Assembly: GCA_900542275.1 (NCBI GenBank)
Contig: UQMW01000011.1
Coordinates: forward strand, 1-47,371
Source of the DNA: an uncultured Collinsella sp.
Lineage (GTDB): Bacteria; Actinomycetota; Coriobacteriia; Coriobacteriales; Coriobacteriaceae
Direction of reading: 5' to 3'
DNA: 47,371 nucleotides
Shown here: positions 1 through 8,274 of the stretch, in pieces
Numbering within the stretch: position 1 is the stretch's first letter
Layout of the letters: each line of letters opens with the position of its first letter
Translations under genes and position numbers: made by a program
The notes under the pieces: generated by a model
Database searches by the model: none
What the model was told of the DNA's origin: nothing
The model's input: the letters and a program-made list of their open reading frames with translations, nothing else

Positions 1-10
1 AGCCTGATAG

Positions 11-59
11 GCGGGCGCCGGTCTCCGCCGTCGCGGCCCCGCGGGACTCCGGCGCCCGC
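11..59. repeat. GC-rich inverted repeat, possible terminator of an upstream gene
   Basis: Arms at 11-21 (GCGGGCGCCGG) and 49-59 (CCGGCGCCCGC) are perfect complements, and the sequence between them can pair further. A T-run (GTTTTT) occurs only at 71-76, so this is not a canonical intrinsic terminator. It sits just upstream of the tRNA-Ala promoter and may mark the end of a transcript entering from the left edge. Confidence 0.4.
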
Positions 60-88
60 GCCCCCGGAAAGTTTTTCCAAAAATGTCC

Positions 89-117
89 TTGCATCGTGGT
101 CCGAGTTCCCGTATAGT
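89..117 (+). promoter_or_regulatory. sigma-70-type promoter of tRNA-Ala
   Basis: TTGCAT (89-94) and TATAGT (112-117) are separated by 17 bp and lie 12 bp upstream of the tRNA 5' end. The tRNA-Pro promoter near 17380 has a similar -35 (TTGCAC, also preceded by TC or TTC), which supports both calls. Confidence 0.7.
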
Positions 118-129
118 ACTTCTTCGCAC

Positions 130-202
130 GGGGGCGTAGCTCAGCTGGGAGAGCGCTTGACTGGCAGTCAAGAGGTCAGGGGTTCGATCCCCCTCGTCTC
201 CA
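130..202 (+). tRNA. tRNA-Ala (anticodon GGC)
   Basis: The sequence folds as a full cloverleaf: 7-bp acceptor stem GGGGGCG/CGTCTCC, D stem GCTC/GAGC, anticodon stem CTTGA/TCAAG around loop CTGGCAG, and T stem AGGGG/CCCCT with loop TTCGATC. The anticodon GGC reads GCC/GCU alanine codons. The third acceptor pair is G3:U70, the classical alanine identity element, and the discriminator base is A (202). The bases after it are CCC, so a complete CCA end is not encoded and must be added after transcription. Confidence 0.97.
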
Positions 203-218
203 CCCGAGCATTGAATGA

Positions 219-246
219 GGCTCCAACGCAAGTTGGGGCCTTTTTT
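219..246 (+). terminator. intrinsic terminator after tRNA-Ala
   Basis: GGCTCCAAC (219-227), loop GCAA, GTTGGGGCC (232-240), then six T. All nine positions pair, counting one wobble. It ends the tRNA transcript and lies before the ATG chosen for the ABC-F gene, which argues against the in-frame ATG at 215. Confidence 0.88.
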
Positions 247-277
247 CATATTGGCACACAAGGTCAAAGGCGGCACC

Positions 278-2311
278 ATGATCCTCCTGGTCGACAAGAT
301 CGAAAAAAGCTTCGGCGCGCGCGTCCTCTTTAGCGGCGCATCCTTCCAGATCAACCCCGGCGAGCGCTTCGCGCTCGTGGGCCCTAACGGCGCCGGCAAA
401 ACCACCATGCTCAAAATCATCATGGGCATCGACAGCCCCGACGCCGGCCAAGTCCAGTACGCAAAGGACTGCCAGGTGGGCTACCTAGAGCAGGAAACCA
501 ACCTGGAGCACAAGGACACCACCATCCTCGCCGAGGTCATGGCCGCCGCCAAGGAAATCCGCCGCATGGGCGAGCGTGCCAACGAGCTGCAGGCCCAGAT
601 CACCGAACTCTCCGAGCAGGGCAAGGACGTCGACGCCCTCCTCAACGAGTACGGCCAGGTCCAGGACCGCTTTGAGCATCTGGGCGGTTACGAGCTCGAG
701 AGCAACGCCCGCAAGATCCTGTCCGGCCTGGGCTTTAAGGTCACTGACTTTGAGCGCCCATGCTCCGAGTTCTCGGGCGGCTGGCAGATGCGCATCGCGC
801 TCGCCAAGCTCTTCCTGCGCCATCCCGACCTGCTGCTTCTGGACGAGCCCACTAACCACCTGGACCTCGAAAGCGTCCAGTGGCTGCGCGGCTTTATAGC
901 CAACTATGACGGCGCCGTCCTCATCGTCAGCCACGACCGCGCCTTCATGGACGCTTGCGTCGACCACGTCGCCGCACTCGAAAATCGTCGCGTGACCACT
1001 TACACCGGCAACTACAGCAGCTACCTCAAGCAGCGCGAGGACAACCTTGAGCAGATGCGCGCCAAGCGCGCCGCCCAGGAGCGCGACATCGCCCACATGC
1101 AGGTCTTCGTCGACAAGTTCCGCTACAAGCCCACCAAGGCAGCCCAGGCCCAGGAGCGCATCCGCAAGATCGAGCAGATCAAAAAGGAGCTTGTCATCCT
1201 ACCCGAGGGCCACAAGCACATCGACTTTAAGTTCCCTGACCCACCGCGCTCCGGCGATATGGTCGTGGGCCTGGAGGGCGTCTCCAAGTCCTACGGCAAC
1301 AAACACATCTACAGCGATATCGACCTCAAGCTCTACCGCGGCGAGCACGTGGCGCTCGTCGGCCCCAACGGGGCCGGCAAGTCCACGCTCATGAAGATCA
1401 TCGCCGGACTGGAGCCGCCCACCACCGGCACCCGCGACCTGGGCACCAACGTGGGCGTGGCCTATTACGCCCAGCACGCGCTCGAGGGCATGACCGAGTC
1501 CAACACCGTCCTGCAAGAGATCGACACCGTCACGCCCAAGTGGACCGTGCCACAGCAGCGCAGCCTACTGGGCGCCTTCCTGTTTAGCGACAACGATTCC
1601 ATCGAGAAGCAGGTTCGCGTCCTCTCCGGCGGCGAAAAAGCGCGTCTGGCCCTGGCCAAGATGCTCGTGGCCCCCGAGGCGCTCCTGTGCCTGGACGAGC
1701 CCACCAACCACCTAGACATCGACTCGGTGGACATGCTCGAGAACGCCCTGCAAAATTTCCCCGGCACCATCGTGCTGATCAGCCACGACGAGCACCTGGT
1801 GCGCGCCGTGGCCAACCGCGTCATCGACATCCGCGACGGACAAGTCACGGTCTACGACGGCGACTACGACTACTACCTCTACAAGCGCGAGGACCTCGCA
1901 GCCCGCGCCGCCGCCGAGGCGTCCACGGAGAGCGCGCCGGCCACGACCAAGTCCGCCAAGGCCAGCGCTGCCCAGGCCGACACCCCCGTCGCCGCCCCCA
2001 AGCCTGCCGAGGGCAAAAAGACCAAGGAGCAAAAGCGCGCCGAGGCCCAAGCCCGCGCTGCGCTCAACAAAAAGCTCAAGGGCGTGCGTAACCAGCTCAA
2101 GAAGATCGAGACGGAGCTCGACAAAAAGCGCGCCCGCTATGACGAGCTTATGGAATTGATGGCAAGCGAAGAGCTTTATGCCGATCAAGACAAGTTCAAC
2201 GCCGCGCTGGGGGAATATAACGGCCTTAAGCAAGAGCTGCCCAAGCTCGAGGACGAATGGCTGGAGCTTTCCACCCAGATCGAAGAGGAGACCGCGCGTG
2301 AACTCTCGTAA
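278..2311 (+). CDS. ABC-F family ATP-binding protein (Uup/YfmR-like)
   Basis: A soluble protein of 677 residues with two ABC ATPase domains and no membrane segments, the hallmark of ABC-F ribosome-associated factors that act on stalled or initiating ribosomes. Walker A motifs GPNGAGKT (35-42) and GPNGAGKS (about 362-369), signatures SGGWQ (about 166) and LSGGEKAR (about 449), and Walker B/DEPTNHLD motifs in both halves are intact. The two domains are joined by a charged linker with PTKAAQAQER, typical of the P-site tRNA interaction motif. The C-terminal ~80 residues are a Lys/Glu-rich coiled coil preceded by an Ala/Pro-rich spacer, as in Uup. I chose ATG 278 because AAAGG (266-270) precedes it and the in-frame ATG at 215 falls before the tRNA terminator hairpin. 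The exact subfamily, and whether it acts in housekeeping or antibiotic protection, cannot be told from sequence alone. Confidence 0.93.
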   Translation: MILLVDKIEKSFGARVLFSGASFQINPGERFALVGPNGAGKTTMLKIIMGIDSPDAGQVQYAKDCQVGYLEQETNLEHKDTTILAEVMAAAKEIRRMGERANELQAQITELSEQGKDVDALLNEYGQVQDRFEHLGGYELESNARKILSGLGFKVTDFERPCSEFSGGWQMRIALAKLFLRHPDLLLLDEPTNHLDLESVQWLRGFIANYDGAVLIVSHDRAFMDACVDHVAALENRRVTTYTGNYSSYLKQREDNLEQMRAKRAAQERDIAHMQVFVDKFRYKPTKAAQAQERIRKIEQIKKELVILPEGHKHIDFKFPDPPRSGDMVVGLEGVSKSYGNKHIYSDIDLKLYRGEHVALVGPNGAGKSTLMKIIAGLEPPTTGTRDLGTNVGVAYYAQHALEGMTESNTVLQEIDTVTPKWTVPQQRSLLGAFLFSDNDSIEKQVRVLSGGEKARLALAKMLVAPEALLCLDEPTNHLDIDSVDMLENALQNFPGTIVLISHDEHLVRAVANRVIDIRDGQVTVYDGDYDYYLYKREDLAARAAAEASTESAPATTKSAKASAAQADTPVAAPKPAEGKKTKEQKRAEAQARAALNKKLKGVRNQLKKIETELDKKRARYDELMELMASEELYADQDKFNAALGEYNGLKQELPKLEDEWLELSTQIEEETARELS

Positions 2312-2594
2312 GGCCGCTGCCGTGGCGATGAGCATCATCGCCATCGCCTGTCGCATCTGCGGCATCTTTATGAGCGCGATGACCGTGCTGCTGTGTTTTA
2401 GCGGCCTCACCGCCAAGCTGCAGATCGTAGGCTTTGTCGTTGAGCTTTCGCGCGCACTGCCGAGCGCCATCGCCGGCTATGGCGTCATCACGTCGCCCTT
2501 TGGCGGCGTGTTCCGCCTGGATTACGCCATCGTCACCGTGATCCTGTTTGTGATCGACTACCTGCTCACGCGCGCCTCGCGCCGCGTCCGCTAG
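2298..2594 (+). CDS. small membrane protein of unknown function
   Basis: A 98-residue hydrophobic protein that I do not recognise. It has a short basic N-terminus (MNSRK), a long hydrophobic stretch over residues 8-60, a second one near 75-90 (YAIVTVILFVIDYLL), and a basic end (RASRRVR), suggesting two or three membrane passes. I start it at GTG 2298, which lies 7 nt after GAGGAG and overlaps the ABC-F stop by 14 bp, so translation is probably coupled. An ATG at 2328 is the alternative. The M50 protease gene follows 9 bp downstream, so the protein could be a partner or substrate of that protease; this is inference only. Confidence 0.7.
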   Translation: MNSRKAAAVAMSIIAIACRICGIFMSAMTVLLCFSGLTAKLQIVGFVVELSRALPSAIAGYGVITSPFGGVFRLDYAIVTVILFVIDYLLTRASRRVR

Positions 2595-2603
2595 GGGAGC
2601 GCT

Positions 2604-3287
2604 ATGTCCAGCAGCTACCTCATGAACCTGCTCGCCAGCGCCGTCGCCGTCATCGTGGGCATCGTGATCCACGAGAGCGCACACGCCGCCGCGGCCTGGG
2701 CGCTCGGCGACAAGACGGCCCGTTCGCGCGGCCGCGTGTCACTCAACCCGCTTAACCATATCGACCCGTTTGGCACCATCATCCTGCCGCTGCTCATGCT
2801 CGCGGCCGGCGGCCCGGTGTTCGCCTTCGCCAAACCCGTGCCCGTCTACCTCAACAACCTCAAGCACCCCAAGCGCGACGAGGTCCTGGTGAGCGCGGCC
2901 GGCCCCGCGTCGAACATCGCACTCGCGTGCCTTGCCGCGGCACTCATGCACGTGGCGTACGGCAACCTCTACACCGGCATCTCCTTTGCCCTGGCGTCAC
3001 AGATCATGAACTTCGGCGCCACGTTTATCGTGGTTAACCTGTCACTCGCATTCTTCAACCTCATCCCGATCCCGCCGCTCGATGGCTCGTCGATCATCGT
3101 GCCGTTCCTCAAAGGCAAGGCGCTCAACAACTACTACCACCTGCAGCAATACGCCATGCCCATCCTCATCATCGTGCTGTATCTGCTGCCCATGTGGACT
3201 GGCATTGATGTGATCGGCCGCTATTTCGACGTTACCGTGTATCCGCTGGCCGAGTGGCTGCTCAACTTCGCAATCGCCGGCATCTAA
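2604..3287 (+). CDS. site-2 protease family (M50) zinc metalloprotease
   Basis: A 227-residue intramembrane protease. The zinc motif HESAH (residues 23-27) lies in the first membrane helix, and a distal PIPPLDG motif supplies the aspartate that completes the metal site. Four to five hydrophobic helices are visible. The short form without a PDZ domain resembles the YwhC/Rip3-like group often found just upstream of scpA in Firmicutes and Thermotogae. Such proteases cut transmembrane segments of regulators; the substrate here is unknown. It starts 9 bp after the small membrane gene and is followed by an 84-bp gap before scpA. Confidence 0.9.
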   Translation: MSSSYLMNLLASAVAVIVGIVIHESAHAAAAWALGDKTARSRGRVSLNPLNHIDPFGTIILPLLMLAAGGPVFAFAKPVPVYLNNLKHPKRDEVLVSAAGPASNIALACLAAALMHVAYGNLYTGISFALASQIMNFGATFIVVNLSLAFFNLIPIPPLDGSSIIVPFLKGKALNNYYHLQQYAMPILIIVLYLLPMWTGIDVIGRYFDVTVYPLAEWLLNFAIAGI

Positions 3288-3371
3288 GGTAAACTTACAG
3301 GTCGACCGCGCAAAACGGTCGCAACATGCACCCAAACCGCGCCGCGAAGGCGCCGTCAAAGGAGGTCGAAG

Positions 3372-4184
3372 ATGTCGTATCGCGTGTCGACTCAGGTCTA
3401 CAGCGGGCCGTTCGACCTGTTGCTGCAGCTGGTAACCCGCCAAAAAGTAGATATCGGCGCCATCTCCATCAGCGAGGTGGCCGAGCAGTACCTTGCCGAG
3501 GTGGAGCGCATCGAGGCGCTGGACCTGGACGTGGCGAGCGACTTTCTGCTGGTCGCGGCAACCCTTCTGGACATCAAGGCTGCCTCGCTGGTGCCGCAGG
3601 AGGCCCCGCGCAAAGTCGATGACGACGATGACGAGTTCGACGAAGACCTCGAGGAACTCAGCGCGCTCGACGGCGACGCCTTGCGCGAGGTCCTGATCCA
3701 GCGCCTGATTGCCTACAAGCAGTTTAAAGGCGCGGCTGCGGCCCTCGGTGCCCGCATGCAGGCCGAAAGCCGTATGCATCCGCGTGTGGCCGGCCCCGAC
3801 CCCGAGTTTTTGGGCCTTATGCCCGACTATCTGGCTGGCATCACCCTGCGCGGCCTGGCCGTTATCTGTGCCGACCTGGACGGCAAGCGCCAGACCTTCC
3901 TGCTGGAGGCCGAGCATGTGGCGCCGCATCGCGTACCGCTCGACCTGACCGTGGCCTCAGTCGACCGCTTTACCATGGCGCACCAAACCTGCACCTTCCG
4001 CGAGCTGTTGGACGGCGACGCCACCACCGAGCAACTCGTCGTCACCTTCCTTGCCATGCTTGAGCTTGCCAAGCGCGGTTCGCTCACGCTGAGCCAGGAC
4101 GAGATCTTCGGAACCATCTGCATCAACCGAGTCGAGGGCGCCGAGGCATACGTGCCCGGCGAGGGCCCCGAGCTCACCGAATAG
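3372..4184 (+). CDS. scpA: segregation and condensation protein A
   Basis: Kleisin subunit of the SMC-ScpAB condensin, which bridges SMC heads and compacts and segregates the chromosome. The N-terminal segment YSGPFDLLLQLVTRQKVDI is the family signature that binds the SMC neck, and SISEVAEQYL follows as expected. The middle carries an acidic stretch (about residues 80-95, DDDDDEFDEDLEEL), as is common in kleisin linkers, and the C-terminal winged helix binds the SMC cap. A strong ribosome site (AAAGGAGG) precedes the ATG. scpB follows after 11 bp, the usual pair, and rluB comes next as in many Gram-positives. Confidence 0.97.
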   Translation: MSYRVSTQVYSGPFDLLLQLVTRQKVDIGAISISEVAEQYLAEVERIEALDLDVASDFLLVAATLLDIKAASLVPQEAPRKVDDDDDEFDEDLEELSALDGDALREVLIQRLIAYKQFKGAAAALGARMQAESRMHPRVAGPDPEFLGLMPDYLAGITLRGLAVICADLDGKRQTFLLEAEHVAPHRVPLDLTVASVDRFTMAHQTCTFRELLDGDATTEQLVVTFLAMLELAKRGSLTLSQDEIFGTICINRVEGAEAYVPGEGPELTE

Positions 4185-4195
4185 GAGCAGCAACC

Positions 4196-4924
4196 ATGTC
4201 AACCCTTTCAACGCTGGAGGCAAACAGCCTCAAAGGCGCCCTCGAGGCGCTGCTGCTGGTGTCGAGCGACCCGGTGAGTGCGCCCGCGCTCGCCGGCGCA
4301 CTGGATATCGCCCCCGGCGAATGCGTGTCGCTGTTGGCCGAGCTCAAGGTAGAGTATGAGGAGGCCAACCGCGGCTTTCAGCTGCGCGAGGTCGCCGGCG
4401 GTTGGCGCCTGTTTACGCACCCCGCCTACCACGACGTAGTCGAGGCCTATGTGTTGAGCTGGGACACGCAAAAGCTGTCGCAAGCAGCGCTCGAAACCCT
4501 GGCCGTCATCGCCTACCACCAGCCCGTGACGCGCGAGGTGGTCAAAGGCATCCGCGGCGTCAATTCCGACGGCGTCATCGCGTCGCTCGTGGACAAGGGC
4601 CTGGTGCGCGAGCTCGGCCGCGATCCCCAGCGCGGTCAAGCCATTATCTACGGCACGACCAACGCCTTCTTGGAAAAGTTCGGTCTGCGCTCCACCCGCA
4701 ACCTGCCCGACCTGGAGCAGTTTGCCCCCGACGAACAGTCGCGTCAGTTTATCCGCGAGCGCCTGAGCGGCCGCAGTATTCAGTCCACGCTCGAAGAGCA
4801 GGCTGAGGACCTGGACGAAGAGCGCGAACTGCTCGATACCGATGTTGAAGATGTTGAGGCAGTCGAGGACTTGGAGACCCTGGTCGTCGACGAGACCTCG
4901 GAGGATTTGCATGACGAGGACTAA
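4196..4924 (+). CDS. scpB: segregation and condensation protein B
   Basis: A 242-residue partner of ScpA, forming a dimer of tandem winged helices that binds the kleisin middle region. The segments LKGALEALLLVSSDP, LSQAALETLAVIAYHQPVTR and IRGVNSDGVIASLVDKGLV are typical of the family. The last ~45 residues are strongly acidic, and this tail lies beyond the conserved fold. AGGAG stands before the ATG. The 3' end overlaps the chosen start of rluB by 14 bp, the same overlap length seen between the ABC-F gene and the small membrane gene, so coupled translation is likely. Confidence 0.97.
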   Translation: MSTLSTLEANSLKGALEALLLVSSDPVSAPALAGALDIAPGECVSLLAELKVEYEEANRGFQLREVAGGWRLFTHPAYHDVVEAYVLSWDTQKLSQAALETLAVIAYHQPVTREVVKGIRGVNSDGVIASLVDKGLVRELGRDPQRGQAIIYGTTNAFLEKFGLRSTRNLPDLEQFAPDEQSRQFIRERLSGRSIQSTLEEQAEDLDEERELLDTDVEDVEAVEDLETLVVDETSEDLHDED

Positions 4925-5885
4925 CGAAGTAGGGGAGACGCGCGCCGGCGCTGCGGTGCGCAACGCGGATACGCACGAGTCCGACGCCCAGCCCGTCTAT
5001 CCGCACACCATGCGCCTGCAGCGCTTTTTGGCGCGCGCGGGCGTGGCGAGCCGCCGTGGCTCGGAGGACCTGATGACCGCCGGCCGCGTGACCGTCAACG
5101 GCGAGGTCGCGACCGAACTGGGCACCAAGGTCGACGTCGACCGCGACCATATCGAGGTCGACGGCATGCCCGTCAAGCTCAACCAGGGCGCCGTGTACCT
5201 GATGCTCTACAAGCCGACCGGCTACCTCACCACCATGAGCGACCCGCAGGAGCGTCCCTGTGTGGCGGACCTGGTCCCCCGCGACCGCTTTCCGGGGCTC
5301 TTCCCGGTGGGCCGCCTGGACCGCGACACCACGGGCCTTTTGCTCTTTACCACCGACGGCGACCTGTCGCAGGACTTGTTGCACCCCAGCAAGCACGTCT
5401 ACAAGACCTACCAGGCACTCGTGGACGGGCAGCTGACCGACCGCGATCTCACGCCGCTGCGTCGCGGCATAGAGCTCGACGACGGCCTGTGCCAGCCGGC
5501 AATCTGCCGCGTCATCACCGCACGCGAGGCCGAGGCCGTGGCGCCACAGGGCGTCAAGCCCGGCACCACCGCCGTCGAGGTCATCATCCGCGAGGGTCGC
5601 AAAAACCAGGTTAAGCGCATGCTGAGCAAGATTCACTATCCGGTAATCCGTCTGCATCGCTGCAACTTTGCCGGCCTTGAGCTCGAGGGCGTGGCCAAGG
5701 GCTCGTGGCGCGAGCTCACCGACCGCGAGGTGCAGATCCTCAAAGGCGGCGGCATCCCGCCCAAGCATGCCAGCGCCATGCGCGGCGGCAAGCCCCAAGA
5801 CACGCCCGCCAGCCGCACGCGTCACCACGGCAGCCACGGCTCCGCACCCAAGCGCAACACCTACCGCGAGCGCTATACGGGCTAG
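4911..5885 (+). CDS. rluB: 23S rRNA pseudouridine synthase (RluB/RsuA family)
   Basis: Converts a uridine of large-subunit rRNA (the position of E. coli 2605) to pseudouridine. An S4 RNA-binding domain (RLQRFLARAGVASRRGSE, about residues 34-80) is followed by the synthase domain. The catalytic aspartate is D137 in GRLDRDTTGLLL, and the later motif EGRKNQVKRML is present. The ~30-residue N-terminal extension is low in conservation. I start at ATG 4911 because GGAGG (4900-4904) lies 6 bp before it; ATG 5010, just before the S4 domain, is an alternative. The tail is basic and rich in His, Ser and Arg. Assignment to RluB rather than RsuA rests mainly on the scpAB-rluB-cmk order. Confidence 0.92.
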   Translation: MTRTNEVGETRAGAAVRNADTHESDAQPVYPHTMRLQRFLARAGVASRRGSEDLMTAGRVTVNGEVATELGTKVDVDRDHIEVDGMPVKLNQGAVYLMLYKPTGYLTTMSDPQERPCVADLVPRDRFPGLFPVGRLDRDTTGLLLFTTDGDLSQDLLHPSKHVYKTYQALVDGQLTDRDLTPLRRGIELDDGLCQPAICRVITAREAEAVAPQGVKPGTTAVEVIIREGRKNQVKRMLSKIHYPVIRLHRCNFAGLELEGVAKGSWRELTDREVQILKGGGIPPKHASAMRGGKPQDTPASRTRHHGSHGSAPKRNTYRERYTG

Positions 5886-5951
5886 GCAACCCGCCGCGCC
5901 CCAACGCCCGCGAACCATACCAGCACATCAACCACCGAAAGGAAGCACTGC

Positions 5952-6638
5952 ATGATCGTCGCCATCGACGGCCCCGCCGGTTCCGGCAAGTCCACCATCG
6001 CCAAGGAGATCGCCCGCCAACTGGGCTTTAACAAGCTCGACACGGGCGCCATGTATCGCGCCGTCACCTTCGCCGCGCTCGACCGCGGCATCGGCCTGGA
6101 CGACGAGGCGGCAATCGACGCCCTCGCCGAGCAGATCGAGATCCGCTTTACCAACGGCACCGGAGAGGACACGCGCCTGACCGTTGACGGCCAGGACGCT
6201 TCGACCGCCATCCGCACCCCGCAGGTCGACGCCAACGTGTCCAAGGTCTCGGCCTATCCGGGCGTGCGCGCCGCCATGCTCATCCACCAGCGCCGCGCCG
6301 CCGAGGACCGCGATATCGTCGCCGAGGGTCGCGACATCGGAACCGTCGTGTTCCCCAACGCCCAGGTCAAGATCTTCCTGACTGCCGACCCGCGCGAGCG
6401 CGCCCGCCGCCGCGTGCTGCAGCGCCACCAAAACGATGCTCAGCCGCTCACGTCCGAGCAGCTCGAGGCCGAGGTCGACGAGACGCTTGACGCCCTTAAG
6501 CAGCGCGACAAGCTCGACAGCAGCCGCGAGGTCGCCCCGCTCGTCCCCGCCGAGGACGCCGTGCACGTTGACTCCACCGCCCATACCATCGACGAGGTCG
6601 TCTCGATAATAGAGGACCTCATCAACCAAAGGAGGTAG
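5952..6638 (+). CDS. cmk: cytidylate kinase
   Basis: Phosphorylates CMP and dCMP with ATP, feeding CTP/dCTP pools and the CDP-diacylglycerol pathway. The P-loop GPAGSGKST is at residues 7-15. LDTGAMYRAVT (nucleotide-binding) and VAEGRDIGTVVFP are family hallmarks. The length of 228 residues is normal. AAAGGAAG stands 8 bp before the ATG. It is followed after 3 bp by the acyltransferase gene, the usual cmk-plsC-ispH order of clostridia and actinobacteria. No S1/rpsA gene lies between, unlike in many clostridia. Confidence 0.97.
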   Translation: MIVAIDGPAGSGKSTIAKEIARQLGFNKLDTGAMYRAVTFAALDRGIGLDDEAAIDALAEQIEIRFTNGTGEDTRLTVDGQDASTAIRTPQVDANVSKVSAYPGVRAAMLIHQRRAAEDRDIVAEGRDIGTVVFPNAQVKIFLTADPRERARRRVLQRHQNDAQPLTSEQLEAEVDETLDALKQRDKLDSSREVAPLVPAEDAVHVDSTAHTIDEVVSIIEDLINQRR

Positions 6639-6641
6639 CCC

Positions 6642-7370
6642 ATGCGCCTGTTTAAGCAGACGCCCGAGGATTACTACAACGCCCCCTACGCCGAGTTCCC
6701 GGTGCTCATCCGCGGCACCGTCGTCGTGGTCATGGCCATCCTGTGGGCCTTCTCCAAGCTCATGTGGCGTTGGAAGGTCGAGGATGCCGACCTGCTGTTT
6801 GAGCGCCAGGACGACCGCGGCAGCGTGGTCATCTGCAACCACACCTCGATGGCCGAGCTCTTGGCCGTGGAGACGGCGCTGTTCTTTGGGGGCCGCCGCA
6901 TTCGTCCCATCTTTAAATCCGAGTTCGCCAAGAGCAAGATTGTGCGCTGGGCCTTTAGCCGCGTTGGCGGCATCCCCGTGGAGCGTGGTACTGCCGATAT
7001 GAAGTGCCTGCGCTCCGCCCAGCATGCGCTGCAGCGCGGCGAGGACGTCCTGATCTTCCCCGAGGGCACGCGCATCCGCTCGCGCGAGATCAAGCCCGAG
7101 GTCCACGGCGGTTTTGCGCTCATCGCTCAGATGGGCAAGGCGCCCGTCAACCCGCTCGCCATCTGTGGCTGGTCCGACATCACGCCTGCGGGCAAAATGC
7201 TCATGCGTCCCAAGAAGTGCTGGATCCGCGCCGGCAAGGCCGTCTCGCTTTCTGACGCGCCGGCCGGGCTTAAACGCACTGAGCGCCTGGCTTGGTTTGA
7301 GTCCGTGGCCATGAACCGCGTCTACGCCATGCGAGACGAGCTGTGCGCCGAGCATCCGGGCAGGTTCTAG
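6642..7370 (+). CDS. plsC: 1-acyl-sn-glycerol-3-phosphate acyltransferase (PlsC-like)
   Basis: Likely transfers an acyl chain to lysophosphatidic acid to give phosphatidic acid at the inner membrane face. The catalytic block is NHTSMAE (residues 66-72): the histidine is followed four residues later by Glu rather than the usual Asp, a conservative change known in some members. FPEGTR (139-144) binds the substrate phosphate. A single hydrophobic segment (about 22-40) anchors the N-terminus. AAAGGAGG overlaps the end of cmk, so the two are coupled. plsY and gpsA downstream supply the earlier steps of the same pathway. Confidence 0.9.
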   Translation: MRLFKQTPEDYYNAPYAEFPVLIRGTVVVVMAILWAFSKLMWRWKVEDADLLFERQDDRGSVVICNHTSMAELLAVETALFFGGRRIRPIFKSEFAKSKIVRWAFSRVGGIPVERGTADMKCLRSAQHALQRGEDVLIFPEGTRIRSREIKPEVHGGFALIAQMGKAPVNPLAICGWSDITPAGKMLMRPKKCWIRAGKAVSLSDAPAGLKRTERLAWFESVAMNRVYAMRDELCAEHPGRF

Positions 7371-7372
7371 CC

Positions 7373-8272
7373 ATGAGCGAGAACGTGACGAACACTGCCG
7401 TGACCGCGTCCGACCAGGCAACCGCGCCTACCATCGAGATCGCAGCCCACGCCGGCACTTGCTATGGCGTACAGCGTGCGCTCGATATGGCGCTAGCCGC
7501 CGCGCCGCAGACAGGAGAGAGCACTCAGGTCCATACCTTGGGTCCGCTCATCCATAACCCCATCGTGGTACGCGAGCTCGCCGAGGCAGGCGTCGGTCTG
7601 GCCGACACCTTGGACGACGCCACATCGGGCACCGTGATCATCCGCGCTCACGGCGTGGTGCCGCAGGTCATCGATGCCGCTCGCGAGCGTGGCCTTAACG
7701 TCGTCGACGCCACCTGCCCCTACGTGAAGAAGGTCCATGTGGCAACCGAGCGCCTGGTACGCGAGGGCTACCGCGTGGTAGTCGTGGGCGAGCCGGGCCA
7801 CCCCGAAGTCGAGGGCATCCTGGGCCACGCCGGCGATGACGCGCAGGTCGTGAGCTGCACCGCCGACGCCGATGCCTTGTCGCTCAAGGGCAAGGTAGGC
7901 CTCGTCGTGCAGACCACCCAGACCGCGCAGAACCTCGCCGAGGTCGTGGCCGCTATCACCCCTCGCGTGCAGGAGCTTCGTGTGATCAACACCATCTGCG
8001 CCGCCACGAGTGAGCGTCAACAGGCAGCAGCCACGCTTGCCAACCGCTGCGACTGCATGGTCGTGGTGGGCGGCAAGAACTCGGGCAACACCCGCCGCCT
8101 GGCACAGATTTGCGCGGACGCCTGCGAGCGCACGTATCACATCGAGGAAGCTTCCGAGCTCCAGGCCGCGTGGTTTACCGACGCTCGCCACATCGGCATC
8201 ACCGCCGGAGCCTCCACCCCGCAAGAACACATCGAACGCGCCGTCACGCGCATCAAGGAGCTTTGCCGCTAA
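7373..8272 (+). CDS. ispH: 4-hydroxy-3-methylbut-2-enyl diphosphate reductase
   Basis: Last enzyme of the non-mevalonate isoprenoid pathway; it reduces HMBPP to IPP and DMAPP with a [4Fe-4S] cluster. The three cluster cysteines are C30 (AGTCYGVQRAL), C115 (DATCPYV) and C209 (ICAATSERQ). HTLGPLIHNP, RAHGV, GHPEVEG (with catalytic Glu 145) and GGKNSGNTRRL are all present. The start at ATG 7373, 2 bp after the acyltransferase stop, gives 299 residues; the first ~20 are not conserved. This is the stand-alone form, not fused to S1 domains. Confidence 0.97.
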   Translation: MSENVTNTAVTASDQATAPTIEIAAHAGTCYGVQRALDMALAAAPQTGESTQVHTLGPLIHNPIVVRELAEAGVGLADTLDDATSGTVIIRAHGVVPQVIDAARERGLNVVDATCPYVKKVHVATERLVREGYRVVVVGEPGHPEVEGILGHAGDDAQVVSCTADADALSLKGKVGLVVQTTQTAQNLAEVVAAITPRVQELRVINTICAATSERQQAAATLANRCDCMVVVGGKNSGNTRRLAQICADACERTYHIEEASELQAAWFTDARHIGITAGASTPQEHIERAVTRIKELCR

Positions 8273-8274
8273 CC

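Noticed and set aside
215..277. In-frame ATG at 215 as start of the ABC-F gene
   Set aside because: It precedes and would run through the tRNA-Ala terminator hairpin, adds residues not seen in the family, and lacks a ribosome site; ATG 278 has one.
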